Positions 35,266-44,573 of a DNA stretch of 64,000 bases are shown piece by piece; the stretch's first letter is position 1, and the number at the start of each line of letters is the position of its first letter. Made by a program: the position numbers and the translations under genes. Source of the DNA: JBCDGZ01 sp038750655 (GTDB lineage: Bacteria > Bacteroidota > Bacteroidia > Chitinophagales > Saprospiraceae); the NCBI GenBank assembly GCA_038750655.1, contig JBCDGZ010000002.1, forward strand, positions 62,001 to 126,000. Reading direction: 5' to 3'. The notes beneath the pieces were generated by a model, which saw only the letters and a list, made by a program, of their open reading frames with translations, searched no databases and was not told the origin of the DNA.

Positions 35266-36945
35266 CTAATCCAGCAGTTGCTTGCGGAGGCGGGCAGCGC
35301 GGGAGGCGGCGCGCAGCAGTAGCAGTAAGCAAAGGCCCGCCAGGGCCAAGCTGGCGTAGGCCCAATCGGTATCCTCGTTTTGGTGCAGCCAATAGCCGAA
35401 GGCGGCAGCAGCGATGAGCAGGAAAGCAAAGAGGCGCTGTTGACCCAGTGCGTAGAGGAGCAGGCTGTGCTCTTTGCGACCGGTAATCTGGATTTCTAGC
35501 TGACCTCGGTTGGCCTGGCGCATCAGCTGACGCAGTTCGCCGGGTAAAGCCAAGGCATCGGTGAGGGTACGTTTGATGAGGTCAGTAACGAACTGTACGA
35601 CATTGCCGTTTTTGCCCAAGATGAACTCTTGAAAGTAGGGGCGGATGACCTTAAGAGGATTGACCTGCGGATCAAGGGCATTGCAAATGCCCAGTAGGAG
35701 GGTAACCATGCGGTTAAGGAGAACGTATTCCTTGGGTACTTGTACGGTATTGGTGATGCTGCGAAGGCCAATTTCGGAGAGGAGATTGAAGAGGCTGGTT
35801 TCGAAGGGGCTGACCTTAATATCTTTGAAGTTGAGGCCTTCGAATTGTACTTCATTTTGTAAAAAATTGCGGAAGGCATCGACGATCTTTCCAGCGATCC
35901 GATCCGCTTCGTGGCCATCGGCCAGGAAGCCTAGCGTTTTCAGTACCGTGATGATTTTTTCAGTGTCGTTTTTGGCGGCCGCCTCTATCAATTCCAAAAA
36001 GCCATCGCGCATCTCAGGGCGTAGGCTGGCCACCGCCCCGAAGTCCAGCAAGACCAGATCGCCATTTTCCTGCACCAAAATATTCCCCGGATGCGGGTCG
36101 GCGTGGTAAAATCCGTAGCGGAAAACCATCTGGCAATAGGCGTTCACCAGCCGCTCGGCCAGGGCGCGGCGGTTGAGGCCCCAGCGGTCGATCTGCGCCA
36201 GCTCACTGATCTTCACGCCTGGGTAGAAGGTCGTAGTCAGTACGCGATTGGTGGAATATTGAGCGTGTACTTGAGGGATGTGCAGACCAGCTTCCTCCGC
36301 CAGCTGTTCGCGGATGCGCTCCATGGATTGGGCCTCCTGGCGGAAGTCCAGCTCCTCTTCGATCATCTTGCGAACCTGCTCGTAGGCGTGTTCGATGCCT
36401 TTGATGTCAAAGAAGCGAGCAACCAGGCTATTGAGACGTTGGATGATCTTGAGGTCAACCTCGGCAATGGCTTCGATATTGGTGTGCTGGACTTTGACCA
36501 CTACCTCGGTACCGTCCTTCAGCCGAGCGCGGTGGGCCTGCCCAATCGAAGCAGCAGCCAGCGGGTGCTCTTCAAAGGCGGCAAAAAGGGCGGCGGGTGC
36601 TTGTCCAAACTCCTCCTGAATGCGCCGCTGAATCTCGGAAAAGGGGCGAGGAGGCAGCTGGTTTTGCAGGGCCTCCAAGGGTTCTTGAAAGGCTTCGGGA
36701 AGGAAATTGGTCAAAATGGATAAAAGCTGACCGACTTTGATGAACAGCCCTTCCAGTTGCAGAATGGCCTTCTTAACGCGATGAGCATTTTTCAAATGAA
36801 GGGCCGTGATGCGTTTTTCGTAGTAGCGAGTACCGAATAGTTTTCCCAAAAAATACAATCGCCCGTAGCTCATCATCACCACAAAAGCAGTCCAGTAAGC
36901 TTTGCGCTGACGCCAGGAGCTGGAATAAATTTTGGATTTCGCCAT
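35266..36945 (-). CDS. AarF/UbiB (ABC1) family atypical kinase
   Basis: A 559-residue ABC1/ADCK family member. The KxGQ motif is in GLFIKVGQLLSIL, the alanine-rich loop is AAASIGQAHRARLKDGTEVVVKVQ, the catalytic region HADPHPGNIL contains the invariant aspartate, and LLDFGAV gives the DFG-like metal site. Two C-terminal TM helices (about 500-545) anchor it in the membrane. Relatives support quinone biosynthesis or lipid transport through ATPase activity. Bacteroidota use menaquinone, so the exact role is open. The ATG is 2 bp after the trmB stop, which shows a two-gene transcript. Confidence 0.9.
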   Translation of the reverse strand: MAKSKIYSSSWRQRKAYWTAFVVMMSYGRLYFLGKLFGTRYYEKRITALHLKNAHRVKKAILQLEGLFIKVGQLLSILTNFLPEAFQEPLEALQNQLPPRPFSEIQRRIQEEFGQAPAALFAAFEEHPLAAASIGQAHRARLKDGTEVVVKVQHTNIEAIAEVDLKIIQRLNSLVARFFDIKGIEHAYEQVRKMIEEELDFRQEAQSMERIREQLAEEAGLHIPQVHAQYSTNRVLTTTFYPGVKISELAQIDRWGLNRRALAERLVNAYCQMVFRYGFYHADPHPGNILVQENGDLVLLDFGAVASLRPEMRDGFLELIEAAAKNDTEKIITVLKTLGFLADGHEADRIAGKIVDAFRNFLQNEVQFEGLNFKDIKVSPFETSLFNLLSEIGLRSITNTVQVPKEYVLLNRMVTLLLGICNALDPQVNPLKVIRPYFQEFILGKNGNVVQFVTDLIKRTLTDALALPGELRQLMRQANRGQLEIQITGRKEHSLLLYALGQQRLFAFLLIAAAAFGYWLHQNEDTDWAYASLALAGLCLLLLLRAASRAARLRKQLLD

Positions 36946-36947
36946 GA

Positions 36948-37637
36948 TCAGATGACGAATTTGACATATTTGATGGTCTTTCCGGCTTCCAGGTGCATCA
37001 ACTCGTAGTAGGTTTTGATGCTCAGCACCTCATCGGGCAGCGGCTTGCTGTAGATGTCATCATCCTGATAGAGAATTTGACTGTCCGCATACTCGCCGAG
37101 CGTTTCGAGGGTAAATTCATAAAGCGCCGGCGAATCGGTCTTGAGGTGGATCAGCCCGGCGGGCTGAAGCAGCTGGCGATAACGATCCAGAAAGCGGGCG
37201 CAGGTGAGCCGGCGGTTAGCCTTGCTCTTTCGCAGGAAAGGATCGGGGAAGGTAATCCAGATTTCGCTGATCTCTGCGGGAGCGAAAAAATGAGTGATCT
37301 GCTCGATGCGAGTGCGCAAAAAGGCGGCATTGTGGAGGCCTTGATCCAGCGCACCTTTCGCCCCCTTCCAAATTCGAGCGCCTTTGATGTCCACCCCGAT
37401 GAAATTTTTATTGGGAAAACGCTGCGCCAGCCCCAGGGTGTAGTGCCCCTTACCACAGGCTAGCTCTAGTACGATGGGATTATTGTTGCCAAAATGCCCT
37501 TCGGCCCAGCGCCCTTTGAGCTGAACCGAAACGCCGTTCTCTCCAAGTAACTCCGGGGCCTTGGCATCGAAATTTTCGTAGACGTTGGAAAAACGGAGCA
37601 GCTCCGCAAACTTCTGTAGCTTATTCAGTGGGCTCAT
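36948..37637 (-). CDS. trmB: tRNA (guanine-N7-)-methyltransferase TrmB
   Basis: SAM-dependent enzyme making m7G46 in tRNA. The SAM site is LELACGKGHYTLGLA with acidic GVDIKGARIWKGA. ISEIWITFPDPFLRKSKANRRLTCARFL carries the family FPDP motif and tRNA-binding basic residues, followed by LHLKTDSPALYEF-like motif IHLKTDSPALYEF. Length (229) is typical. A -7 match TATCTTTG at 37658-37665 suggests it heads the trmB-AarF transcript. Confidence 0.95.
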   Translation of the reverse strand: MSPLNKLQKFAELLRFSNVYENFDAKAPELLGENGVSVQLKGRWAEGHFGNNNPIVLELACGKGHYTLGLAQRFPNKNFIGVDIKGARIWKGAKGALDQGLHNAAFLRTRIEQITHFFAPAEISEIWITFPDPFLRKSKANRRLTCARFLDRYRQLLQPAGLIHLKTDSPALYEFTLETLGEYADSQILYQDDDIYSKPLPDEVLSIKTYYELMHLEAGKTIKYVKFVI

Positions 37638-37657
37638 TATACTTTAGCTTATGCGTG

Positions 37658-37665
37658 CAAAGATA
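37658..37665 (-). promoter_or_regulatory. Candidate -7 box for trmB (TATCTTTG)
   Basis: Minus-strand TATCTTTG fits TAnnTTTG 20 bp before the ATG at 37637, in the short gap between trmB and the upstream hydrolase gene. Confidence 0.4.
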
Positions 37666-37675
37666 AGAATAATCC

Positions 37676-38506
37676 CTAACGCTCACTTTTGAATTCATTG
37701 ATCCCCAGTAGCACATCCAGTTGCTGTTGATAGCTTTCAAAACTGCTGAGGTTGCGGTGTTTGCCGCCTTCGATGGTAAAAAAATCATCTTTAGGCTTAA
37801 GGTGGGGCTTGAGACGGAGCGCGGATTGGTAGGGAACGATGCGATCAGCGGTGCCTTGCAGGATATAGACGGGGCAGTTGATGGCTTGCAGGTGCTCATC
37901 GTTGGGAAAGCGGTAGCTGAACGAAAAGGGCATCATAAACTCCGGCAACCTACTGCCGATAGCCCCTCGGATATTGTCAAAAGGCGTTTCGAGCAGCAGT
38001 AGGCGGGCGGGCAGTTCGGTGGCTAGACGGGAGGCCGGAGCGGTACCCAGGGAGCGGCCATAAAGGATGATTTCCTCGGGCTGGTAGCGCTGGCGCAGCC
38101 ACTGATAGGCGCTGCGAGCATCCTGATAGAAGGCCGCTTCGTCGCCGACCGGGCCGCCGCTTTTGCCGTAGCCGCGATAGTCAAAGATCAGCACGTCGTA
38201 GCCTCGACCGGTAAAATCGGGGTGGTAGCGGCCCCAACGCTGTAGATTGTCGGAGTTGCCGTGGCAGTAGAGCACTGCGCCTTTTTTGACCCCCTGTCCA
38301 GCGAAATACAAAGCATTGAGTCGGACACTATCTTCGGTGGTCAGGTAGAATTCTTCAAAGGGATAATCAAATTGATATTGATGATTCGTCTTCAGGACTT
38401 GCGGGCGAAAGATGTAGTACTTTTGCAGAGCATAAACCAGTACAACGCTGAGTACATACAATCCAATGAGGATCAGTAGTAGACGCAGTACGATTTTTAA
38501 ATTCAT
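37676..38506 (-). CDS. Alpha/beta hydrolase, Bem46/ABHD13-like, membrane-anchored
   Basis: An N-terminal TM helix (LRLLLILIGLYVLSVVLVYAL) is followed by a hydrolase domain. Visible motifs are LYCHGNSDNLQRW (oxyanion), FDYRGYGKSGG, the nucleophile elbow YGRSLGTA with Ser, LQGTADRIVPY (acid) and EGGKHRNLSSF (His). This arrangement matches the Bem46/ABHD13 branch, whose natural substrates are mostly unknown. It lies 31 bp from the divergent GNAT gene, so the two start sites share a compact promoter region. Confidence 0.88.
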   Translation of the reverse strand: MNLKIVLRLLLILIGLYVLSVVLVYALQKYYIFRPQVLKTNHQYQFDYPFEEFYLTTEDSVRLNALYFAGQGVKKGAVLYCHGNSDNLQRWGRYHPDFTGRGYDVLIFDYRGYGKSGGPVGDEAAFYQDARSAYQWLRQRYQPEEIILYGRSLGTAPASRLATELPARLLLLETPFDNIRGAIGSRLPEFMMPFSFSYRFPNDEHLQAINCPVYILQGTADRIVPYQSALRLKPHLKPKDDFFTIEGGKHRNLSSFESYQQQLDVLLGINEFKSER

Positions 38507-38537
38507 AACTTGTGAATCGGTTTAAATCTGTATTTAT

Positions 38538-38978
38538 ATGACCAATTTTTCATTCCACATTCGCCGCGGAAGCATCGAGGAGGCGGTGGCTTTGAGCCGA
38601 CAGCTTCCCGAATTTGCAGGGCCGCACGGGGAGGCGGAATACCATCGCCGGCTCGATCATTGTCGGCACCTCGTGCTGATCGCCTACAAAGATACGCAAG
38701 CCATTGGATTCAAGGTGGGTTATGAGCGGGAAGATTATTTTTACAGTTGGATGGGTGGGGTACTGCCGGCCTACCGGCAGCGGGGGGTGGCGGCAGCTTT
38801 GGCGAGGGAGCAGCAGGATTGGGCGAGAGCCGAAGGCTTCACTGCCGTTCAGTTCAAGACCCGCAATCGACTCAAAGCCATGCTGCTCTTCGGCCTTCGA
38901 TCAGGATTTGACATCATCGGCTTTGAACCACGTGAACAAGCTTGCGAACATCGCATCCTCCTGAGAAAGCCGCTGTGA
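38538..38978 (+). CDS. GNAT-family N-acetyltransferase
   Basis: A 146-residue GNAT fold. The strand LIAYKDTQAIGFKVGYE leads to the acetyl-CoA pyrophosphate loop YRQRGVAAALAREQQDWARAEG (Q/RxxGxG/A type), then VQFKTRNRLKAMLLFGLRSGFDIIGFE. The substrate (small amine or protein N terminus) cannot be inferred. It has no partner gene on its strand. Confidence 0.85.
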   Translation: MTNFSFHIRRGSIEEAVALSRQLPEFAGPHGEAEYHRRLDHCRHLVLIAYKDTQAIGFKVGYEREDYFYSWMGGVLPAYRQRGVAAALAREQQDWARAEGFTAVQFKTRNRLKAMLLFGLRSGFDIIGFEPREQACEHRILLRKPL

Positions 38979-39065
38979 ACAAACAAATGATCCCGGTCGT
39001 ATTGGATTTGATCGTTAAATTCAGAAAATCGCAGCCCTATACCGCCATATATAGCGTTCAAAGTA

Positions 39066-39073
39066 TATATTTG
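39066..39073 (+). promoter_or_regulatory. Candidate -7 box (TATATTTG)
   Basis: TATATTTG, a full TAnnTTTG match, 30 bp before the ATG of the outer-membrane barrel gene at 39104. Confidence 0.45.
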
Positions 39074-39103
39074 CCTTTTGTAACACCTAAAATGCCTTAA
39101 AAT

Positions 39104-39997
39104 ATGCACCATCGTTCCGCCTTACTCACTTTTATCCTTATCCTTTGTTTATGCAACTTTGCCCAAAGCCAAGAGTTTGTCTATGGCTTTCGGGTCGGCC
39201 TCAATTTTTCCACCTTCCAGGGGCCCTCTCAGAAGGATGCTGATGGGAATGAGCTGGAAAGTCTGGACAACAATACCGGTTTCCATGTGGGAGCAAACTT
39301 CAGTTACAAATTCTACGAGAGCTTTGGCATACGAACCGGGCTGCTCTACTCGCAAAGAGGAGGGGAGTACTTGTTTGAGGGCCAATCCTATCAAATACTC
39401 TTGGCTGATTCTGGAGAACGTGTAGCTGCATTTGGGCAGCGCAAAGATGTGCTTTCGGTGACCAATTCCTATCTGGAAATTCCTTTTGTAGCTTACGGAA
39501 AGTTTTTTGAAAAATTGGAAGTCTTTGGCGGGGCTGGACTGAATTTCCTGATTGGCTCCCGCGCAGACGGCGAGCGGCAGTTCAACGGAATTTCTGCTAT
39601 CAACAGCCAACCCGTCGACTTTACCGTTGCCCTCAACCACCTCTACTTCAGTGATGATGTTCCTACCCCCGAATTTATTCGCGAATTCACTATGCCCAAT
39701 ATGATCACCGCAGATGGCGAAGTGATCTTTATCCCGGAGTCCTTCAATGGCTACTACGATTACCCCGAAAAAGACGGCAGCATCTATAACATCGTTGACA
39801 TCACCGTTCTCGGCGGCTTGGCCTACTATCTCAACCGCGGCCTCTTTGTCAGCGTCTCTGCACACCTCGGCCTATTGGACGTCACCAATGAAACCTACGA
39901 TTTCTCCAAAACAGAACTCAACGGTCTGGAATATGTTCCCCAAGATGATAAGGACAATAATTTCTTTATACAGGCCTCCATTGGATTTAGCTTCTAA
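39104..39997 (+). CDS. Outer-membrane beta-barrel protein (PorT/OMP_b-brl_2-like)
   Basis: A signal peptide (cleavage near CNFAQS) is followed by an alternating-hydrophobic barrel: YGFRVGLNFSTFQG at the start, FHVGANFSYKFYESFGIRTGLLYSQRGGEY, YLEIPFVAYGKFFEKLEVFGGAGLNFLIG, and an aromatic C-terminal strand NNFFIQASIGFSF. This is the common PorT-family layout of about eight strands. It contains a long extracellular-type insertion (about 175-240) rich in Phe, Pro and acidic residues. Its role (porin, receptor or structural) is unknown. Confidence 0.83.
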   Translation: MHHRSALLTFILILCLCNFAQSQEFVYGFRVGLNFSTFQGPSQKDADGNELESLDNNTGFHVGANFSYKFYESFGIRTGLLYSQRGGEYLFEGQSYQILLADSGERVAAFGQRKDVLSVTNSYLEIPFVAYGKFFEKLEVFGGAGLNFLIGSRADGERQFNGISAINSQPVDFTVALNHLYFSDDVPTPEFIREFTMPNMITADGEVIFIPESFNGYYDYPEKDGSIYNIVDITVLGGLAYYLNRGLFVSVSAHLGLLDVTNETYDFSKTELNGLEYVPQDDKDNNFFIQASIGFSF

Positions 39998-40022
39998 GCT
40001 AAACGATGGGCCTCTTTGTTGA

Positions 40023-41114
40023 TCAATACCCCTGCATTCGATAAACCTGCCCATCAACCTCAATCGAACTGATGGTTCGATCCGGAAGCAGATAAATATA
40101 GATCGGCGGGCCTTTGGTGGCCGTTGCTTCAATCTGGTATTTCTCCTCGTTAGGACCAGCCATCTCGTCTTTCCGCTCTTTCAAGCCTTTGATCTGATAG
40201 GTCCAAGTCTTGTCCTCTACACCTCCATCATTGTAGTGGAGAATGGAGCGGACATCAATAAAATACTCGGTGATAATTTTAATCTTCTTTTTCACATCCT
40301 CTTCGGCCAGCGAGTCCCGGGGGGTATCCAATTCGCCCTCAGCCAGCTCAGCCACCGCCATTTCTTCGTCCATATCTTCCTCTTCCACCTCTTCTGATTC
40401 ACTTTCCTCCTCTCCTTCCGTATTGGCCACCGCTAGTGCTTCTTCTTCCCCTTTCTTTTTCTTCTTCTTTTTCTTCTTTTTCTTTTTGATCTTCTCAATA
40501 ATCCGGACCGTCTTGGTAAAAGTAATCAAGGTGCTGTCCTTCATCTCCAGGCGCTCCTGCACCCGATTGCCGTCATTGTGAACACGGTAGAAAGGGCGTA
40601 CTGACTTACCCCAGAGGCTATCCGGTGCTTCCACAACGGTCTCCCAGCGATCCGTAAAGTACTCCTGTTCTTTGTCCCAGAGTTTCTTCGGCATCTCGGA
40701 GATAAAAAAGATGATTTCCTTGTCTTTATTAGAGCGCTTGAAAACCAGTGCTTCAACGTAAGATTCTCGGGTAAGGATAATTTTCAAATGCCCCTGGATG
40801 GTCGGATCACGCGCGTTCATCAGCAGGAGCTTATAGCCGTACTCGGTGGGATTGATGTTGTTAACGCTATACACCCCTCCAATCCCTTTACCTCCAACAT
40901 AAAGATTGTTGCGACTGATCCCGAAAGAATATTCATCCGGACGAATGTTGCGCTCTTTGTCTCCCACTCGCTCCATAGCCGAAGGCTTAAAATTGTAGCC
41001 AATCAATTCCGAAGGATCGTTGAACATCCGGTCAGACATGTAGGTGTAGGTCTCCTGAGCGGAGGCGGTATAGATGAGGCCCACTAGTAGGAGCAGCAAC
41101 TGAAAATATTTCAT
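40023..41114 (-). CDS. Secreted protein of unknown function with poly-lysine/acidic linker
   Basis: Not recognised. A signal peptide (cleavage after YTASA) leads an N-terminal domain (about 20-205) with MSDRMFNDPSELIGYNFKPSAMERVG and YVGGKGIGGVYSVNNINPTEYGYKLLLMNARD. A run of 13 lysines interrupted by no other residue (about 212-224) is followed by a roughly 55-residue segment dominated by Glu/Asp, then a C-terminal beta-rich part ending IYIYLLPDRTISSIEVDGQVYRMQGY. The lysine run is coded by mixed AAG/AAA. The charged block looks like a flexible linker or polyampholyte. It converges with the OMP barrel gene with a 25 bp gap; no operon partner is evident. Confidence 0.65.
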   Translation of the reverse strand: MKYFQLLLLLVGLIYTASAQETYTYMSDRMFNDPSELIGYNFKPSAMERVGDKERNIRPDEYSFGISRNNLYVGGKGIGGVYSVNNINPTEYGYKLLLMNARDPTIQGHLKIILTRESYVEALVFKRSNKDKEIIFFISEMPKKLWDKEQEYFTDRWETVVEAPDSLWGKSVRPFYRVHNDGNRVQERLEMKDSTLITFTKTVRIIEKIKKKKKKKKKKKKGEEEALAVANTEGEEESESEEVEEEDMDEEMAVAELAEGELDTPRDSLAEEDVKKKIKIITEYFIDVRSILHYNDGGVEDKTWTYQIKGLKERKDEMAGPNEEKYQIEATATKGPPIYIYLLPDRTISSIEVDGQVYRMQGY

Positions 41115-41166
41115 TGTTATAATTAGGTTTATAATTTCAACTTTTTAGCCGTGTCCTCTAGCCCCC

Positions 41167-42852
41167 TCAAATCTTCTGATTAACTATCGCCATCACCGCA
41201 GCCTCCTGCTCATCCGCCTGTGCAATCATCGCCCCTCCTTCTCGTAACACCTGCTCCACAAAAGCCTTATCGTCCAGTCCGCCGGCATTGATCTTTACGT
41301 TCAAAAATGCGCCGTGCACGGCCGCTCTGATACACAGTGCACCTACCCCGGCGTCAGTTACCGAGTTGGGATTGCCGATTTCGGCCATGGCTTTTACAGG
41401 GTCAAAAGATTGCATGGCTATCTGCATAACCTTAAAGGGTACTTCGATAGCGTAACGGGTAGCGTTTTGGATAGCAGTTTTTCGGATCGCCTTCTCTTTG
41501 TCATTGCCTTTAGGCAAGCGGAAGGCCTCCATAATGGCATTGAAAGAGCGGGTATCTTCGTCGACCAGCTGTAAGAGCTGATCTTTGATTTGTTGCCCTT
41601 TCTCGGCCCATTCAGAGAATTCTTCCCAACGATCATCCCAGCCTCTTTTGTGGGCCGACAAATTGGCCACCATTGTGCTGAGCGATACGCCCAGCGCACC
41701 GACGTAGGCTGAGATGGATCCACCGCCCGGAGCAGGGCTTTCGGAGGCCGTTTCGTTGGAAAATGCTCGTAAATCCATCCCCAATAATGGTGCCGCATTT
41801 TCGTTTGCCAGCCGATATTCGATGATCTTTTTTTGTGGATCAAAAGGCCCCAGTTCATCCAAGCCCAGCGAACGTACCGCAATCTTAATCAACTCTTCTT
41901 CGGAGACGCCCAGCGAGCGATTTTGCTTGCGCAAAAAGTAGCGGCCAGCCTCCAGCATCACCTTCAGAGGCACCAGCCCCACCAGCTCTGAGCCGGTAAC
42001 GCGCAAGCCTCTGGACTCTGCACTACGGCAGCAAGCTTCGAAAGCGGCGTGCAGCGGAGTGACACTAATATTGATGAGGTTCATAGAAATCTGGGCAATG
42101 CCGTACTCCTCGATGAACCAGCCGATGCCCTTCACCGCCTTACAGCTGCCGGGGATGCGCAGTGGATCGCCGTTTTCGTCGCGCAGGATTTTCCCAGTGA
42201 TGGGATTGCCCTCCCGCTTGACCCGCCCCTGCTCTCGTACATCGAAGGCCACGGAGTTGGCACGACGGACGGAAGTGGTGTTGAGGTTAACATTGTAAGC
42301 GATAAGGAAATCTCGGGCACCGATGGCCGTAGCCCCGGAGCGAGCATTGAACTTAGCTGGGCCGTAGTCGGGCTTCCATTCGGGCTTTTTCAGCTTGGCT
42401 GGCAAAGCCTCGTATTCTCCAGCGCGGATGGTGGCTAGATTTTGACGCTCGGGCCGGCTGGCCGCCGCCTCATACATGTAAAAGGGGATACCCAGCTCCC
42501 GACCCGCCATTTCTCCCAGCTTGTGGGCGTATTCGACGACCTCTTCCATCGTAATCCCGGATACGGGGACAAAGGGGCAGACATCAATGGCCCCCATTCG
42601 GGGATGTTCGCCCTGGTGCTTGCTCATGTCGATGAGTTCTGCGGCTTTTTTGATGGCCAGGAAGGCAGCCTGCACTACCGGTTCAGGCTCCCCGACAAAG
42701 GTCACGACGGTGCGGTTGGTGGCCTTGCCTGGATCGACGTCCAGCAGCTTGACCCCTTCGACGCTCTCAATGGCATCGGTGATTTGCCGTATGATGTCCA
42801 TGTCTCGGCCTTCGCTGAAGTTAGGAACACATTCTATGAGTTGTTTTACCAT
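41167..42852 (-). CDS. ftcD: Bifunctional glutamate formimidoyltransferase / formimidoyltetrahydrofolate cyclodeaminase
   Basis: Transfers the formimino group from N-formiminoglutamate to tetrahydrofolate and then deaminates it to 5,10-methenyl-THF, the last steps of one histidine-degradation route. Residues about 1-330 are the transferase (ECVPNFSEGRDMDIIRQI, GEHPRMGAIDVCPFVPV, and SGATAIGARDFLIAYNVNL); about 365-555 the cyclodeaminase (SPAPGGGSISAYVGALGVSLSTMVANL). At 561 residues it matches the fused vertebrate-type enzyme. No hutH, hutU or hutI is nearby, so it is an isolated part of the pathway here. Confidence 0.95.
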   Translation of the reverse strand: MVKQLIECVPNFSEGRDMDIIRQITDAIESVEGVKLLDVDPGKATNRTVVTFVGEPEPVVQAAFLAIKKAAELIDMSKHQGEHPRMGAIDVCPFVPVSGITMEEVVEYAHKLGEMAGRELGIPFYMYEAAASRPERQNLATIRAGEYEALPAKLKKPEWKPDYGPAKFNARSGATAIGARDFLIAYNVNLNTTSVRRANSVAFDVREQGRVKREGNPITGKILRDENGDPLRIPGSCKAVKGIGWFIEEYGIAQISMNLINISVTPLHAAFEACCRSAESRGLRVTGSELVGLVPLKVMLEAGRYFLRKQNRSLGVSEEELIKIAVRSLGLDELGPFDPQKKIIEYRLANENAAPLLGMDLRAFSNETASESPAPGGGSISAYVGALGVSLSTMVANLSAHKRGWDDRWEEFSEWAEKGQQIKDQLLQLVDEDTRSFNAIMEAFRLPKGNDKEKAIRKTAIQNATRYAIEVPFKVMQIAMQSFDPVKAMAEIGNPNSVTDAGVGALCIRAAVHGAFLNVKINAGGLDDKAFVEQVLREGGAMIAQADEQEAAVMAIVNQKI

Positions 42853-43129
42853 GTTTTTTTGTCTTCTATTGGATTGGTTATAGCGGAATTAACAAACGGC
42901 TGTTAAATTATAATTTTATGTAATAAATTAAAAATGAATGGCTTGAAAAGCAAAAGGGATTCTTGAAGATCGCTGTGTCCCCTTGATCGGAAGACACGAC
43001 TCGGACTTTTAAGAGCAGGCAAGAATTTTGCGGAGGCTTCTACGAGAATAATTACCGATTTCTTGACGTTTAGCTCTCAATTGAGTACCATTACCAATCA
43101 CTAAATTACTGACACTAGCCAGATTACTT
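42853..43129. other. Divergent intergenic region, no clear element
   Basis: 277 bp between the divergent ftcD and MORN-repeat genes. It is AT-rich near ftcD and should contain both promoters. I see no full TAnnTTTG at a sensible distance, no strong hairpin and no RNA gene. Confidence 0.3.
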
Positions 43130-44419
43130 ATGAATAAGTGGTTCTTCGTCTGTGTATTGGCCCTCTTGGCGATCAATGCACAGGCCCAAAAAAAGAAAAT
43201 TTTCATCTACGAACTTGATGTCATCAATGACCTCTTTTTTCAGCCCAATACTGTTGACCCCTACTCTGGTACGGCAATAGAAGAGTTTCCGGGTGGGAAG
43301 AAGAAATTGCAGGTGCCGATTAAGGCGGGGAGGATCGATGGCGTGGTGCGTGAATGGGCCAAGAATGGTAAGAAGGTCTATGAGGCCACCTACGTGAGCG
43401 GGCAGCAGACGGGTAAGGAAACTCAGTGGTACGCCAATGGATCCAAAAAGCTGGAAATTGCTTATTTGAACGGCAAGCCGGAGGGGGTGTGTACGGAGTG
43501 GTTCAAGAACGGCAAGAAAAAATCGGAGGGCCTGTTTGGCAATGGGCTCGAAGAGGGAGAGCATCAGTGGTGGTACGACAATGGCCAGCAGGATCAGATT
43601 GTTTTTTATAAAAATGGCCTAACGGAAGGGACGGTCAAAAGCTGGCATCAAAACGGGAAGCAGCGGCTGATGAGTGACTATGTCAATGGCAAACAGCATG
43701 GGGTCTCCAAGGAATGGTACGCCAATGGGCAACTCAAGCTGGAATCGGCCTATGTGGATGGAAAGGAAAATGGAGAATTCCACCATTGGTCCCCCCAGGG
43801 AAAACTCTGGGGCATTAAAGTCTACGATCAGGGCAACATTACTAGGGACTTGAACTACCGCAGTGGCTCGGTCCGTATTGACCGGGGATATATGCAGGTC
43901 TTTAATGAAATGGAGAGTTTTTTTATGGTAGAAATACGAGGTAACGAAGTCTCACCCCGCCGCAATAAGGACATCACTTACGCCGTAGACGGAAAGCTGT
44001 TGCAGTTCTTCAACACGGCGGTGGAAAGTTTCTATGCTGATGCGCCAAAGGATGTAGAGGAAACAGCACTATTGGAAAAATTTGTTGCTTTTGAGTCTGA
44101 TTACATCCAAAAAATGACAGCAGCCAGCATAGAGGTGCAATCAGAAATGCGGAAAACCAAAGCAGGAAAGGACTATATTTACTGGCAGTTTGTCTCTCCT
44201 AGCAGCAAAGACAAAGAACAAAAAGCACGCACGGTACAACAGGAACACTACGTCTCCATGATTTGCGGAAACCGCGTACTCAATCTCTACAGTGTAGTCA
44301 CCAACTCCGACGAGCCGCAGGAAATTCAACTCTTGCTCAAGCGGTTAGCGGAGAAAGTGAGCATCAAAAAGGAGCGGATTGATCTCAATGAATTGGTCAG
44401 ATCGATTCAAAATCCTTAA
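43130..44419 (+). CDS. Secreted MORN-repeat (YwqK-type) protein
   Basis: A signal peptide (cleavage after INAQA) is followed by about seven MORN-like repeats of the YwqK type (residues about 60-245), each reading roughly GxxxEWYxNGxxKxExxYxNGK, for example GVCTEWFKNGKKKSEGLFGNG and GVSKEWYANGQLKLESAYVDGK. The last 170 residues are a separate domain with KMTAASIEVQSEMRKTKAGKDYIYWQF and a C-terminal helix. Databases often label this repeat as an antitoxin family, but nothing here indicates a toxin-antitoxin pair. It is probably a periplasmic or surface beta-sheet protein. Confidence 0.78.
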   Translation: MNKWFFVCVLALLAINAQAQKKKIFIYELDVINDLFFQPNTVDPYSGTAIEEFPGGKKKLQVPIKAGRIDGVVREWAKNGKKVYEATYVSGQQTGKETQWYANGSKKLEIAYLNGKPEGVCTEWFKNGKKKSEGLFGNGLEEGEHQWWYDNGQQDQIVFYKNGLTEGTVKSWHQNGKQRLMSDYVNGKQHGVSKEWYANGQLKLESAYVDGKENGEFHHWSPQGKLWGIKVYDQGNITRDLNYRSGSVRIDRGYMQVFNEMESFFMVEIRGNEVSPRRNKDITYAVDGKLLQFFNTAVESFYADAPKDVEETALLEKFVAFESDYIQKMTAASIEVQSEMRKTKAGKDYIYWQFVSPSSKDKEQKARTVQQEHYVSMICGNRVLNLYSVVTNSDEPQEIQLLLKRLAEKVSIKKERIDLNELVRSIQNP

Positions 44420-44573
44420 AAAGTCGAAATTTCCTAAACACAAAGTGTCGTATCTACGTATATTTTATTAGAAAATCACGCAGACTTCAGTAGAATTGCC
44501 CGGTCCAACGTTTAAACACCATAAGGATTTGCTGTTTTTGATCGTTATTAGTCATAAACCGCTCTCCAAAGTC

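Noticed and set aside
40243..40581. Serine- and phenylalanine-rich coding frame on the plus strand
   Set aside because: It is the antisense image of the lysine and acidic codons of the gene at 40023-41114.
40023..41114. Gliding motility protein GldN
   Set aside because: Size is roughly similar and the protein is secreted, but none of the GldN sequence motifs (such as the DVLW/VIDLREK segment) is present, and no gldK/L/M genes are adjacent.
43130..44419. YwqK antitoxin of a toxin-antitoxin pair
   Set aside because: The label comes from a repeat family name. The protein is secreted and has no toxin neighbour.
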